This document shows positions 48,483 to 57,588 of a stretch of 64,000 nt of DNA, in pieces. Source of the stretch: Labilithrix luteola (GTDB lineage Bacteria; Myxococcota_A; Polyangia; Polyangiales; Polyangiaceae); assembly GCF_001263205.1 (NCBI RefSeq), contig NZ_CP012333.1, positions 6,438,501 through 6,502,500 on the forward strand, in the 5' to 3' direction. Below the pieces are notes generated by a model. The model was not told the DNA's origin. It saw only the letters and a program-made list of their open reading frames with translations, and did no database searches. How positions within the stretch are numbered: position 1 is the first letter of the stretch; the number at the start of each line of letters is the position of its first letter. The translations under genes were made by a program, and so were the position numbers.

Positions 48483-49080
48483 CGTCACGTTGCGAGAGAG
48501 CGAATTCGATCGCGCGCTCGAGACGATCGTTTCCCCAGAAGAGCTCGCGCCCGACCACGAACGACGGGGCGCCGAAGATCCCCAGGCTTCGCGCCCGATC
48601 GACGCTCTCGCGTAGCTTGTCCTTCATCGCCGGTCCGCACGCGCGTGCCCGCACGGTGGAGCCTTCGAGTCCGATCGCGGCGAGCGTCGAGTCGATCACC
48701 TCCTCGCTCCCCAGGTCCTCGTCGCGTACGAAATGCGCACGGAACGCCTCTCGCGCGAAGCCCTCGACGAATCCCTCTTCGACGCCGAGGAGCGCGACGC
48801 GCGCAGCGAGCACGGACCGTACGGGAAAGATCGACGGGCGCTCGAACGGCACGCCCTGGTGCTCGGCTTCGCGCTCGACGTCGCGCCACATGTATTGGCC
48901 CTTGTCCGGGTAGAGGTTGAATGGCGAGGTCGTCCATCCGCGATCGGCGAAGATCGGTCCAAGGATGAACGGCCGCCAGACGACCTCCACACCTGCCGCG
49001 CGCCCGAGATCGCCGATGCGGACCGCCGCCAGGTACGAGTAAGGGCTCGCGAACTCGAACCAAAATTCCAGCTTCAGCAT
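48472..49080 (-). CDS. 2-hydroxychromene-2-carboxylate isomerase (DsbA/GST-kappa fold)
   Basis: 202 residues. The N terminus KLEFWFEFASPYSYLAA is diagnostic for the family (the Ser in SPYSYL sits at the active centre), followed by VVWRPFILGPIF and, near the end, GIFGAPSFVVGRELFWGNDRL. The enzyme uses glutathione to isomerise a naphthalene-pathway intermediate, but most genomic members act on unknown substrates. No aromatic-degradation genes are nearby. Its start overlaps the GNAT stop by seven bases, so they form a two-gene operon. Confidence 0.92.
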   Translation of the reverse strand: MLKLEFWFEFASPYSYLAAVRIGDLGRAAGVEVVWRPFILGPIFADRGWTTSPFNLYPDKGQYMWRDVEREAEHQGVPFERPSIFPVRSVLAARVALLGVEEGFVEGFAREAFRAHFVRDEDLGSEEVIDSTLAAIGLEGSTVRARACGPAMKDKLRESVDRARSLGIFGAPSFVVGRELFWGNDRLERAIEFALSQRDVSG

Positions 49081-49676
49081 GCGTTTCGACCTTGGAGCTT
49101 ACCCTCGAATGCTTCCCGCAAGGACGGGGCGACGCGCGGTCCGACGCGGGCGAACAGCGCATTCGCAGGATGCATCGTGATCTCCGGATCGTCGGTCGGC
49201 CACGAGCTCATCCCTGCGTGGCGAACCGTGGCCGAGAGGACCCGGCGATGGGCGAGCGGAGATCTCGAAGACCAGCGCAAATCCCAGTGGTGCACCACCC
49301 CGATCCCGAACAGCACGGCTTCCTCGAGTCGCTTGTCTTCGACGATCGCGCTCGCGATCCGAGAACCGAGACCTTTTCCACGATAGGCGCGCGCGACCTC
49401 GAGTGCGCCGAGCTCGACCAGACCGTCGAGGTCGTCCCATCGGCGCGCGAGCAGGCGACCCATCCAGCGAACGGGGCTCGGCCGTACGATGCTCGCGTAG
49501 CCGATCAGCTCGTCGTTCTGGAGCGCGGCGACGACGCGTCCACCCGTCTCGAGGACCGCGTCGACCGCGTCCGGCAGCCGGTCGGAGGTGACGATGGCCG
49601 CAAACTCTCCAGCTGGCCGTATCGCCGCCGGGCGCCGATCGGCGGACCAGAACTCCATGCGCGTCAGGTCGTTCAT
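49074..49676 (-). CDS. GNAT-family N-acetyltransferase
   Basis: 200 residues from ATG 49676; an ATG 12 codons upstream would overlap the likely promoter zone of the divergent LysR gene. The acetyl-CoA-binding motif is visible as LEVARAYRGKGLGSRIASAI, preceded by LIGYASI and a LVELGAL strand. The substrate is unknown. It is first gene of an operon with the isomerase and divergent from the LysR gene at 49745, which may regulate it, as is common for LysR neighbours. Confidence 0.8.
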   Translation of the reverse strand: MNDLTRMEFWSADRRPAAIRPAGEFAAIVTSDRLPDAVDAVLETGGRVVAALQNDELIGYASIVRPSPVRWMGRLLARRWDDLDGLVELGALEVARAYRGKGLGSRIASAIVEDKRLEEAVLFGIGVVHHWDLRWSSRSPLAHRRVLSATVRHAGMSSWPTDDPEITMHPANALFARVGPRVAPSLREAFEGKLQGRNAC

Positions 49677-49744
49677 GGACCGATCTTCGCGGCTTCCCGT
49701 CGCGCGTGCCATGCATGGATGCGCATGGCATGCTGCAGAAACGC

Positions 49745-50659
49745 ATGGCCATGCCGATGGACTGGGACGACGTTCGCTTCTTTCTCGCCGTGACCCGTGC
49801 AGGCACGCTGGCCTCCGCAGCGCGGTCGTTGGGCGTCGACCAGACCACGGTCGGTCGCCGTCTCGCGTCGCTCGAGGAATCGGTAGGGCAGACGCTCCTC
49901 GAGCGGGCGCCGACCGGGTTTTCGCCCACGGAGGTCGGAAGGCGCGTCATCGGCGCCGCCGAGACGATGGCCGACGCGGCCGGCGACTTCGAGATTGCGG
50001 CGCGCAGCGACGAGGCGGGCGCCGTGGAGAACGTGCGTGTCGCGACGACCGACAGCCTGGCCGAGCACTTCGTGATTCCAGCACTTGCGACCCTTCGCGC
50101 ACGGAAACCGAACGTGAACGTCGACCTCCAGACGGCATGGGCGAGAGTGAATCTTCTCCGAGGCGAGGCGGACATTGCCGTCCGGCTCGTTCGCCCTACG
50201 CACCGACGCCTGGTTGCGCGGAAGGTGGCCGACTTCGCCATGCGCGCGTATGCATCGCCCGCCTATGTCGCTGCGCGCGGCATGCCCGCTTCGGATTTTC
50301 GCGGACACGACGTGCTCGCGTACACCGCCGCTCGCGAGGCATCCTCGAACTTCACGCTCGCGGGGCTCGATGCTCGCCCCGGGCGGAACGTCCTTCAGAC
50401 CAATAGCGGCAGCGCACTCCTTCGTGCGGCACGCGATGGGCTCGGCGTGGCGGAGCTGCCTTCGTACGTCGGCGACGCGGATCCGGGCCTCGTCCGCGTC
50501 TGCGCCAACCACGCTCGCTTCTATTCGGTCTATCTCGTCAGCCACGAAGACCGGCGGCGCGTACGTGCCGTGCGCGCCGTGAGCGAGGCCATCGCGGCTG
50601 CTTTCGACGGCTACCGTGCGAGCGCCCGGCAGGCAGTACGTTCGAAACGCAGCCGTTGA
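49745..50659 (+). CDS. LysR-family transcriptional regulator
   Basis: 304 residues from ATG 49745; 49751 and 49757 are alternative starts, the last giving the common MDWDDVRFF opening. The N-terminal winged helix is clear (FFLAVTRAGTLASAARSLGV, VGRRLASLEESVGQTLLER), followed by a periplasmic-binding-like effector domain (IPALATLRARKPNVNVDL, GEADIAVRLVRPTH). The effector is unknown. Divergent from the GNAT-isomerase operon with about 70 bases between starts, the classic LysR arrangement. Confidence 0.92.
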   Translation: MAMPMDWDDVRFFLAVTRAGTLASAARSLGVDQTTVGRRLASLEESVGQTLLERAPTGFSPTEVGRRVIGAAETMADAAGDFEIAARSDEAGAVENVRVATTDSLAEHFVIPALATLRARKPNVNVDLQTAWARVNLLRGEADIAVRLVRPTHRRLVARKVADFAMRAYASPAYVAARGMPASDFRGHDVLAYTAAREASSNFTLAGLDARPGRNVLQTNSGSALLRAARDGLGVAELPSYVGDADPGLVRVCANHARFYSVYLVSHEDRRRVRAVRAVSEAIAAAFDGYRASARQAVRSKRSR

Positions 50660-50678
50660 AAGACGGGCGCGGCGGCCG

Positions 50679-51890
50679 TCATCCGCAATCGTCGACGCGC
50701 ACGACGAGCGGCGCCAGCTTCTTCGGCAGGTCCGGAGGCACGTCGATGCCGTGCGGTACGCCGAGTCGTTCGAGCGTCGAGATCGTGGCCAGCGACTTCA
50801 CGGATTTGATTGCTCCGACGCCGAGCATGATGGTCTTCAACGCGGGGTGCTTCGCGAGCGGAGCGAGGTCCAGCTCGGGGCCGTAGGGCAGCGAGAGATT
50901 GCGCAGGTCGAGGGACTCGAGCTTCGCGAGCGCCGAGATTCCATCGAGGGACCGAAGGTCCTTGTAGTCGGCTTCGCCGCCCGTCTCGACACCGATGAGC
51001 CGTTCGAAGAAGATCTCGAAGTCGAGGACGAAGGCGAGCGAGTCGAGCTTGCTCGTGACCTTGGAAGGAAGTGGCAACTGGGAGAGGGCCTCGAGCGCCG
51101 CGTCGATCTTCTCGTCTTCGTCGAGATCGTCTCCGCGGTTGCCGATGGGCTCGAGCGCCTCGGTGATGACATCTTCGCCGAGCAGGCCCTGCTTCCAGAG
51201 GTTCGCCACCACGAACAGCTGAAGCGCCCGATCCGGAAAGCGAATGCCCTCGACCTTCGTCGCGGCACTCTGGTCTTTCGGGTTGGCGCTCGCGTGCGGC
51301 GTAGCCTTGGCCTGCCCGGGAGCCGCTTTGCGTTTCGGAACTCCTTCGTACGATTTGAGCTTGCCCTGGCGGAGCTCGGCGAGCCGCATCGACTCCTCGA
51401 CGAAGTCGACCACCTCGGTTTTGCACTTGTCGAACACCTTGGCCTTCGACAAGGGCGGAGTGAGGGTGACCATCTGCGACCGAGCCGGCGGCGCGGCGCC
51501 CTTTTCGTCGAGTAAGTTGTTGAGGCTGAACATGTCCATCGCCACGTAGAGCGGCGCGATCTCGCCCTCGACGACGTTCGAGACGCCCTGCTGCGCGTCG
51601 AGGCAGAGGATTTTGTCGTCGTCCATCGAGGCGAACAGCGCGCCGAGGGCACTACGCATGAAGACGAAGCAGCGCGTCGAGTCGACACCCCACGCATCGA
51701 GGAGCGCCGCGTGCTCGAGCGGATTGACCGTGAAATAGCGCTGGCTCGCATTGGCGAAGCCGAAGCGTTCGAGCAGGCCGACCGTCACCTCGGGTACGCC
51801 TGCGTTCTTCATTGCGGAGAGTTCGGCAGCGGTGAAGGCGCGCTCGGTGGTGAGAGAATGCACCTCGAGGAACTGGTCGAAGTAGGCCAT
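50679..51890 (-). CDS. GAD-like/DUF1851-type immunity-like protein with leucine-rich C-terminal half
   Basis: 403 residues from ATG 51890. The N-terminal 170 residues resemble the GAD-like plus DUF1851 arrangement of type VI secretion immunity proteins (recalled): VTVGLLERFGFANASQRYFT, LLDAWGVDSTRCFVFMRSAL and LFASMDDDKILCLDAQQGVS. A basic Ala/Lys linker follows (about 205-235), then a C-terminal region with leucine-rich repeat-like phrases (LESLDLRNLSLPYGPELDLA, LKTIMLGVGAIKSVKSL). No toxin gene is adjacent, so it may be an orphan immunity protein or a sensor. Convergent with the LysR gene. Confidence 0.7.
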   Translation of the reverse strand: MAYFDQFLEVHSLTTERAFTAAELSAMKNAGVPEVTVGLLERFGFANASQRYFTVNPLEHAALLDAWGVDSTRCFVFMRSALGALFASMDDDKILCLDAQQGVSNVVEGEIAPLYVAMDMFSLNNLLDEKGAAPPARSQMVTLTPPLSKAKVFDKCKTEVVDFVEESMRLAELRQGKLKSYEGVPKRKAAPGQAKATPHASANPKDQSAATKVEGIRFPDRALQLFVVANLWKQGLLGEDVITEALEPIGNRGDDLDEDEKIDAALEALSQLPLPSKVTSKLDSLAFVLDFEIFFERLIGVETGGEADYKDLRSLDGISALAKLESLDLRNLSLPYGPELDLAPLAKHPALKTIMLGVGAIKSVKSLATISTLERLGVPHGIDVPPDLPKKLAPLVVRVDDCG

Positions 51891-52011
51891 GGCCCTCGAT
51901 GTTATTCCGTCGCGACGTCGGATCCATCCTCGCCCTCGAGAAACGAAAATCGTCAATGAAGTGCCGGATTCCGGACCGTGACCGAGTCGGTCGGCGAGGG
52001 CGCCCGCTTCG

Positions 52012-52791
52012 TTAGGGGCTGGCGTCTTTCAACGACGTGAGCAGCTCCGCCATGGGCGCTTGCGATACGAGGAGGAGACCTCGCCGCGGCTGCTCGAGAT
52101 CGATCGTGACGGCGAAGACGAGGGCGACGAGGGACACGTAGGCTCCGATGCGGAGACGGCTGGTGGCCTTCTCCTCGTGCCGGTCGTGCAATCGTCCCAT
52201 GGTGAAGGTGGTGAACACCCCGAAGAGGACGAGCATCAGCACGATGCTTCCGGAGACCTGGTTGCGTACGCCGTGGAGGCGCTTGTCATGGGCAGCTGTC
52301 ACGCCGTTGTAGGCATTGACGAGCGGCGCATGGATCGTGGGTGTGTTTTTGTTGGCGATGACGTGCTTCACGACCGTCCAGATGCGCGCCTGAGCGTCTT
52401 GCCCTTCGCGGATCACCTGCGCCATCTTCGGATCGTCCAGGCGCATCGGTCCGAACGTGAGCCGCTGTTCGACGTACGAGCGGATCTCCCGAGTCAACTC
52501 GTGGCGATCAGGCTCCTCGAGGGCGGAGCCAACGGTCGCCAGTTCGCCGATGGCAATCGCGTCGTCTCGAAGGAGTTCCTTCCGCGCCTCGTAGCGGCTT
52601 GCAGCGCCCGAGAAACAGAAGGCGAGCAAGAGGCCGAAGAGCGCGAGGCTCGCGTCTTCGATACGGGTGGACGGCGTGCTCTCTGCGAGACGCGGCGTCC
52701 TCGCCAATGAGCCGGCGAACCAGCCAACGATCATCAGGCCGGCAAAAATGAAGGCCGAAAGCCACGCGTCGAGACGAATGAAGAGATCCAA
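52012..52791 (-). CDS. DUF4239 (bestrophin-like) membrane protein
   Basis: 259 residues. Two N-terminal transmembrane segments (AFIFAGLMIVGWFAGSLA, ASLALFGLLLAFCFSGA) are followed by the family's SRYEARKELLRDDAIAIGEL helix and a periplasmic or cytoplasmic helical loop (REIRSYVEQRLTF). Two further segments follow (GSIVLMLVLFGVFTTFTMG, GAYVSLVALVFAVTIDL) and a short tail. Function unknown; the family is distantly likened to anion channels. The 121 bases upstream of the 50679-51890 gene hold nothing obvious. Confidence 0.82.
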   Translation of the reverse strand: MDLFIRLDAWLSAFIFAGLMIVGWFAGSLARTPRLAESTPSTRIEDASLALFGLLLAFCFSGAASRYEARKELLRDDAIAIGELATVGSALEEPDRHELTREIRSYVEQRLTFGPMRLDDPKMAQVIREGQDAQARIWTVVKHVIANKNTPTIHAPLVNAYNGVTAAHDKRLHGVRNQVSGSIVLMLVLFGVFTTFTMGRLHDRHEEKATSRLRIGAYVSLVALVFAVTIDLEQPRRGLLLVSQAPMAELLTSLKDASP

Positions 52792-52910
52792 GAGATCCGA
52801 GATCTTTGCTTACCTCGCGCACGACGGTCAACTCGCTCGTCACGCCCGAACGAGCGGACGGACGGCCGCGCTCGCGTCGAGCGGAGAGCTGGAAAGGCAG
52901 AGCCTCCGGA

Positions 52911-53160
52911 ATGCTCCGTGGTTGCTTTCTCCTCGCGTCTTCGGCCGCGCTCGTCGTCGTCGCGCGACCTGCCGCGGAGCGTGCGACGATCCGAAGAGCG
53001 GAATCGAGATGGCGCCCTTTGCGCTTCTCGAGATGCACGTGGCCGAGCGGTCGGCGGCGGCACCGTGCGTGAGTGCATGGAGAAGGCGCTTCGAGCGATG
53101 AAGATGACCTGTCCCTTCGATCGTGAGCACCGCCGGATCGGACTGCGTTTTGCGTACTGA
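52911..53160 (+). pseudogene. Possible small secreted protein broken by two frameshifts
   Basis: Three consecutive frame pieces read as one protein: a signal-like start MLRGCFLLASSAALVVVAR (from ATG 52911), then ACDDPKSGIEMAPFALLEMH in the next frame, then GGGTVRECMEKALRAMKMTC and PFDREHRRIGLRFAY to a TGA at 53158-53160. Each step is the same -1 shift seen in other broken genes here. No family is recognised and the ribosome-binding site is weak, so this is tentative. The rest of 52792-53508 has no other gene; it must hold the promoter of the operon that follows. Confidence 0.35.
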
Positions 53161-53361
53161 GGACTCTCGATGGCGTGTTCGTCGACGACGAGTGCGTCGT
53201 TGCCCGCGACCGTGACGTCGACATCCGGTCGTGACGCTCTGATTTCGCGCGCCGGTCGTTCGTTACGGTTGTCGTGTTCTGCAACGTGTGACGGAAGTTG
53301 CGATTACCGAATTGGATTTTCGTCGTTCCAAGTTCGCGGTTCGCAATAGCGATGACGCGAC

Positions 53362-53377
53362 TTGCCGAATGCGGCAA
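53362..53377. promoter_or_regulatory. Inverted repeat upstream of the five-gene operon
   Basis: TTGCCG-AATG-CGGCAA, a perfect 6-bp inverted repeat about 130 bases before the first start codon of the operon. It could be a regulator binding site; the base composition makes chance possible. Confidence 0.3.
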
Positions 53378-53508
53378 CGAAACACATGGACAACCTCGTC
53401 GGTAACGAGTGTTGTTGGCGCGGGTGGCTCGCGTTGGTGCGTGAGTCGTTCGGGGGGACCGATGAAAGACGACCGTGGGGCCGGCGCACCCGATCGCGGG
53501 GTGGCGTC

Positions 53509-55938
53509 GTGACGATGATCCAGGACGCGCGCGTGCTCGAGTGGGATGGGCGGCCTTCGCAAGGACCTTTCGCCGAGACAACGGCCGAAGCGGAGAATGG
53601 TTCATTCGGAGCGCTCGGATTCCAGCCCTGGAACGAGAGCCTGACGCCGTTCGCCGACGAGGTGCAGCGACCCGTCACCGAATCCGATCGAATGATCGCC
53701 GAGGCTGTCGCCGAGCTCCATGACGAATCCTTCGACGAGGCCATTGCCTATCTGGCCGAGGAGACGGAACAGGCTGTCGCCGATCGGTTCGACAACGAGT
53801 TGCCCTCCTCCGGTCCCGAGCGCGAGCGCTACGCCGATGCCCACCTCTCGGCGGTCCGCTTCGAGGCCAACCAGTACGTGCAGGGGCTCGAGTCTGCTCT
53901 CGAGGGCATGGATGTCGAGGCCCTCTCGAACGACCAACTCGACGAGGTGCTCGAGCGCCTCGATCCTCGGACGTCCGAGCTCACGCCGGCCGGCGAAGAG
54001 TTCATCGGTTCGCTCGTTCGCAAGGCGAAGAAGGCCGTCAAGTTCGTGGCCAACACGGCCAAGAACGTCGTCAAGGGCGTGGGCAAGGTGGCGGGCGCGC
54101 TCCTCGGACCGGTCCTGCAGCGTCTACGTGGCTTGGTCAATCCGCTTCTTCGTCGCGTTCTGTCGTTCGCGATCGGGCGGCTCCCCGCGGCGCTTCAGCC
54201 TGCTGCGCGGACGCTCGCGAGTCGTATTTCTCTCGAAGCCGGCGAGGAGGAGAGTCTCGACGATGAGGCGTCGTCGCCGGCGAATCGCACCGACGTCGAA
54301 GCTCTCGCCGAATCGTTCGATCTTGCGCTCGCGGAGGCGATGAGCGGCGACAGGATCGGAGAAATCGAGCACGAATCCTACGACGGTTACGGTTCGAGCG
54401 GGGAGGGGTACGACGGCGAGGAAGGGATCGAGAGCCGCGAGCTCGAGGTTCTCGCCGAAGCGCGCGGAGTACTGATCGATCGACTTCGCAACGCGGGCGA
54501 CGAGGAGGACGTTGCCCCTGCCGTCGAGCAGTTCGTTCCTGCACTGCTCGGAGCGCTGCGCCTCGGCATTCAGCTCGTTGGCCGGCCGAAAGTGGTCGGT
54601 TTCCTCGCACGGTACATCGGACAGCTGATTCGTCGATGGGTCGGGCCGAAGCTGTCGCAGCCGCTCTCGAACGCCATCGTCGACACCGGCCTGCGCCTCA
54701 TCACGCTGGAGAGCGAGGCGGACGAATTGGCTTCGAACGAAGCCGGACCGATTGCGCTCGCGAGTGTCGTGGAGGACACGGTGCGTCGACTCGCCGAGAG
54801 CGAGGAGTATGTCTTCGAGAACGAAGACCTCATGCAGCTCGCGACGGCGGAGGCGTTCGGCGAGGCCGTGGCGAGCCACTTCCCTCCGCGTTTCGTGCGG
54901 CCAAAACTCCAGCAGGCAACGTCGCTCGGTGGGACGTTCGTCGCGCGCCGACCGCGCAGTGTTCGGACGTATCGCAAATACAGTCGCATTCCGGAAGTCG
55001 AAGTGACTGCGCAAATCGCGGACACGCTGCCCACGTTCGGCGGCTCGACCCTCGGAGCGGTGCTGCGCGCTGCAGGGGTAACCTTTCCGATTCGTGCTCG
55101 GCTGCACATCTATCAAGCGGCTCCGGGAACGACGTTGCCGCGGATGGTTCGCATGGACCGGACTGCCTCCGGTCGCGGCTACGTCACCACCAACAACGTC
55201 CATCCCTTGACCCCGGGAGCGGCAGGCCTGTTGCTACGGGAGCCGCGCCTGGGCGTGGCGGTTCCTGCGAAGTATCTAAGGTCGCGACACCGAATCGCTG
55301 TCGGGCAACGCTTCTACGCGTTGGAGCCGATGGGAGCGGCGGGCGCGCTCGCGTTGCCGCCGGGGACGAGCGCTCGCGCGGTCGTGGCGCGCGTTGCTCC
55401 GAGCCGTGCCTGGACGAAAATCGATCTCCGCCGCTCGCGCATCACGGTCGGGTTCTATCTGTCCGAGGCCGATGCGCAGAGCATCGTCCCGTTGATCCGA
55501 CAGGGGCGCGGGGCGCCGGCCTTGCTGCAAACCCTGACCGATCTCTACGCGTCGATGAAGCGTTCCGCGGCCGGTCAGCAGAGTCGGATGCGGATCGCGC
55601 GCGAGGACGGCGAGTCTTTCGAAGATCTCGCCCTCACGCCGGGCCGCGTGCTTTCTCAGGAGCTCGTCATCGCACTGCGCCGGCGGCTCCGAGCCTGGGT
55701 TCTTCCTGCGTTGGCAACGTGGGCTCGGACCAACGGAGAAGCGTTCGCGCGGGCGGCTGCTCATCCCGATGCCGGCGTCACGATTCGCGTGCGGCTGACG
55801 TCGGTACCGGGCCTGGATCTCCTCGGGCAGGGAGCAAGCGCTCTTCGCGGCGGCTCGAATCCGGCGGCGATCTTGAGCGCCCTCCGCGGTACGCCGACGA
55901 TTTCCATCACCGTCGATCCCGGCCGCCATCGACGATGA
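53509..55938 (+). CDS. Large protein with PFAE-type N-terminal motifs and an amphipathic basic segment, first gene of a five-gene operon
   Basis: 809 residues from GTG 53509 (GGGGTGG upstream; ATG 53515 is the alternative). The N terminus carries two copies of a short motif, GPFAE (19-23) and TPFAD (46-50), in acidic text shared with the last gene of the operon. Around 171-235 lies a basic amphipathic stretch (KAKKAVKFVANTAKNVVKGV, LVNPLLRRVLSFAIGRLP) that resembles membrane-active peptides. A second one lies near 350-390 (LARYIGQLIRRWVGPKL). The C-terminal half is mixed alpha/beta (IRARLHIYQAAPGTTLPRM, ITVGFYLSEADAQSIVPLI). No signal peptide. The stop overlaps the metalloprotease start (ATGA). 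No family recognised; an effector delivered by some secretion machine is a working idea. Confidence 0.78.
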   Translation: MTMIQDARVLEWDGRPSQGPFAETTAEAENGSFGALGFQPWNESLTPFADEVQRPVTESDRMIAEAVAELHDESFDEAIAYLAEETEQAVADRFDNELPSSGPERERYADAHLSAVRFEANQYVQGLESALEGMDVEALSNDQLDEVLERLDPRTSELTPAGEEFIGSLVRKAKKAVKFVANTAKNVVKGVGKVAGALLGPVLQRLRGLVNPLLRRVLSFAIGRLPAALQPAARTLASRISLEAGEEESLDDEASSPANRTDVEALAESFDLALAEAMSGDRIGEIEHESYDGYGSSGEGYDGEEGIESRELEVLAEARGVLIDRLRNAGDEEDVAPAVEQFVPALLGALRLGIQLVGRPKVVGFLARYIGQLIRRWVGPKLSQPLSNAIVDTGLRLITLESEADELASNEAGPIALASVVEDTVRRLAESEEYVFENEDLMQLATAEAFGEAVASHFPPRFVRPKLQQATSLGGTFVARRPRSVRTYRKYSRIPEVEVTAQIADTLPTFGGSTLGAVLRAAGVTFPIRARLHIYQAAPGTTLPRMVRMDRTASGRGYVTTNNVHPLTPGAAGLLLREPRLGVAVPAKYLRSRHRIAVGQRFYALEPMGAAGALALPPGTSARAVVARVAPSRAWTKIDLRRSRITVGFYLSEADAQSIVPLIRQGRGAPALLQTLTDLYASMKRSAAGQQSRMRIAREDGESFEDLALTPGRVLSQELVIALRRRLRAWVLPALATWARTNGEAFARAAAHPDAGVTIRVRLTSVPGLDLLGQGASALRGGSNPAAILSALRGTPTISITVDPGRHRR

Positions 55939-57200
55939 CCGAGACAACCTCGCTGCATCAGCATCTCGTGGCGGCCGACCTCGAGCGCCAAATCGCGCAT
56001 TGGCTTGCCGCCGCTCGAACGTTCCGTGACGCCGAGGAGTTCGCCTCGCTCGAAGCTTGGCGCTCGGTCGAGGCGGACATCGGCGCCCCGTTGCGACGGC
56101 AGATCAACGCCACCGTCGAGGACCTGATCTCGTTCGGCGACGCGACAGCCAAGCTCGTAGCCACGGCGCGACGCGATCCCTCGGCAATCGCGCAGGCCTC
56201 TGCGGCCGTGCAACGGTTTCGCCGTCGCTACGTTCAAGTCGACACCACGCTCGACTTCCTCGGCGATGCCGTGAACTCGCGCACGAGCCCGGTGCTTCGA
56301 ACGGCGCTCACGACGCTGGATCGGCTGGCGGTCGCGAGCATGACTGCCGTGCTGCAGCGGGCCAGAAAGCCTGTTCCGAAGGTCCTCGTCTACCAGGACA
56401 AGGGCACCGGCGCCTCGATCCTTCGTGCAGGGGTTCGGCTCTGGGCGCCCGGAATGGTCATGCCCGTCGCCGCGATCAAGATCGTGCGACACAACCTCTA
56501 TCGTCCGACGTCGCTCTTTCACGAGACCGGGCATCAGGTCGCGTTCCTCACCGGCTGGGTTCCTTCGGTACGAGAAGCGATCGCGCGCGCCGTCGGGAAC
56601 GACCCGGAGCTGCGCGCCATGTGGACGCCATGGGCGTCGGAGATCACGGCGGACGTCTTTTCCTTCCTCCACACCGGTTACGCCTCGGTCGCGGCGCTCT
56701 ACGACGTCGTAGGCGACACCGAGACGATCCTCCGCTGGCCGCTCGGTGATCCTCATCCCATTGGCTGGCTGCGGACGGCACTTGGGTGTGCCTTCGCGAG
56801 GTCGTGCTTTGGCGCGAACGGTCCGTGGGATCGCCTCCAACAAGCGATGGAGACGCGCCATCCGACGACGGCGGTCGATCCGAGTCTTCAAGCCCTGCTG
56901 ACTCGTTCGATGGAGGCCATGCCACGGATTGCCGCCGCCTGCCTCTCGGCACCGGTGCCGGCGCTGCGCGGGAGGCCCATGACCGACGTGCTCGATCCGC
57001 TGCGCGTGTCGCCAGCGGCATTGTCCGAGCTGGAGCGCGCAGCAGGACCTGCACTCTGGACCTCGTCGCATTGGCGCATCACCGAAGGAATTCGGATCGT
57101 CGCGCTTGCCGGCCTGCGCGAAGCCGAACATCCAGAAGCCGCGACGACGTGGATTGATCGAGCACGTGCGTGGCTGACGACCGAAGCCCGAGCTGCATGA
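55935..57200 (+). CDS. Predicted zinc metalloprotease (HExxH)
   Basis: 421 residues, ATG 55935 overlapping the preceding stop. HETGH (196-200) supplies two zinc ligands and the catalytic Glu; Glu236 in WASEITADVFSF is the likely third ligand, giving a gluzincin-like HExxH-x35-E pattern. A further helix HTGYASVAALYDVVGD follows. The N-terminal 130 residues are helical and may be a prodomain or docking part. No signal peptide, so it is either intracellular or exported by a dedicated system. It sits between genes of the same operon, suggesting a role in processing the large first-gene protein or a target. Confidence 0.82.
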   Translation: MTETTSLHQHLVAADLERQIAHWLAAARTFRDAEEFASLEAWRSVEADIGAPLRRQINATVEDLISFGDATAKLVATARRDPSAIAQASAAVQRFRRRYVQVDTTLDFLGDAVNSRTSPVLRTALTTLDRLAVASMTAVLQRARKPVPKVLVYQDKGTGASILRAGVRLWAPGMVMPVAAIKIVRHNLYRPTSLFHETGHQVAFLTGWVPSVREAIARAVGNDPELRAMWTPWASEITADVFSFLHTGYASVAALYDVVGDTETILRWPLGDPHPIGWLRTALGCAFARSCFGANGPWDRLQQAMETRHPTTAVDPSLQALLTRSMEAMPRIAAACLSAPVPALRGRPMTDVLDPLRVSPAALSELERAAGPALWTSSHWRITEGIRIVALAGLREAEHPEAATTWIDRARAWLTTEARAA

Positions 57201-57213
57201 AAGGAACATCGCC

Positions 57214-57588
57214 ATGTCGCCTCCGAACGACCGTCACGATCGTGAACACGAAACGATCGCCGAGCTTAAACGGCGGCTGAACGAACTCGAGGGAGTCATC
57301 AGGCGCTTCGATGGGGGCGCCGTCGACGGCAGCGTCGCGTCGACACTCGCAGGACTCTCCGCCCAGCTCGAGCCGCTGCGGGATATGGCACCCCAACGCG
57401 CGAAGCTGCTGCCGGCCGCGATCGATCGTTTGGGTGCCCTCCGTAGCTCCTTGGCTCGGCCCGATTGGACAGGTGTCGGGGCGCTCTCCGGGGACGACGG
57501 GGTTCCGTTCATCGGAGCGCTCGTCGATCGGGACTCGCGGACGGTTCAAGCCGCTGCGCAGGCGCAGCAAGTGAGCGTGAAGCCATGA
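57214..57588 (+). CDS. Small coiled-coil protein in the five-gene operon
   Basis: 124 residues from ATG 57214 (AAGGAA upstream, 13 bases after the protease gene). The N-terminal half is a charged helix with heptad-like spacing (ETIAELKRRLNELEGVIRRF), then a second helix rich in Leu/Ala (VASTLAGLSAQLEPLRD). The end is Gln/Ala-rich (VQAAAQAQQVSV). It could be an adaptor or chaperone for its neighbours. The stop overlaps the next gene's start (ATGA). No family recognised. Confidence 0.75.
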   Translation: MSPPNDRHDREHETIAELKRRLNELEGVIRRFDGGAVDGSVASTLAGLSAQLEPLRDMAPQRAKLLPAAIDRLGALRSSLARPDWTGVGALSGDDGVPFIGALVDRDSRTVQAAAQAQQVSVKP

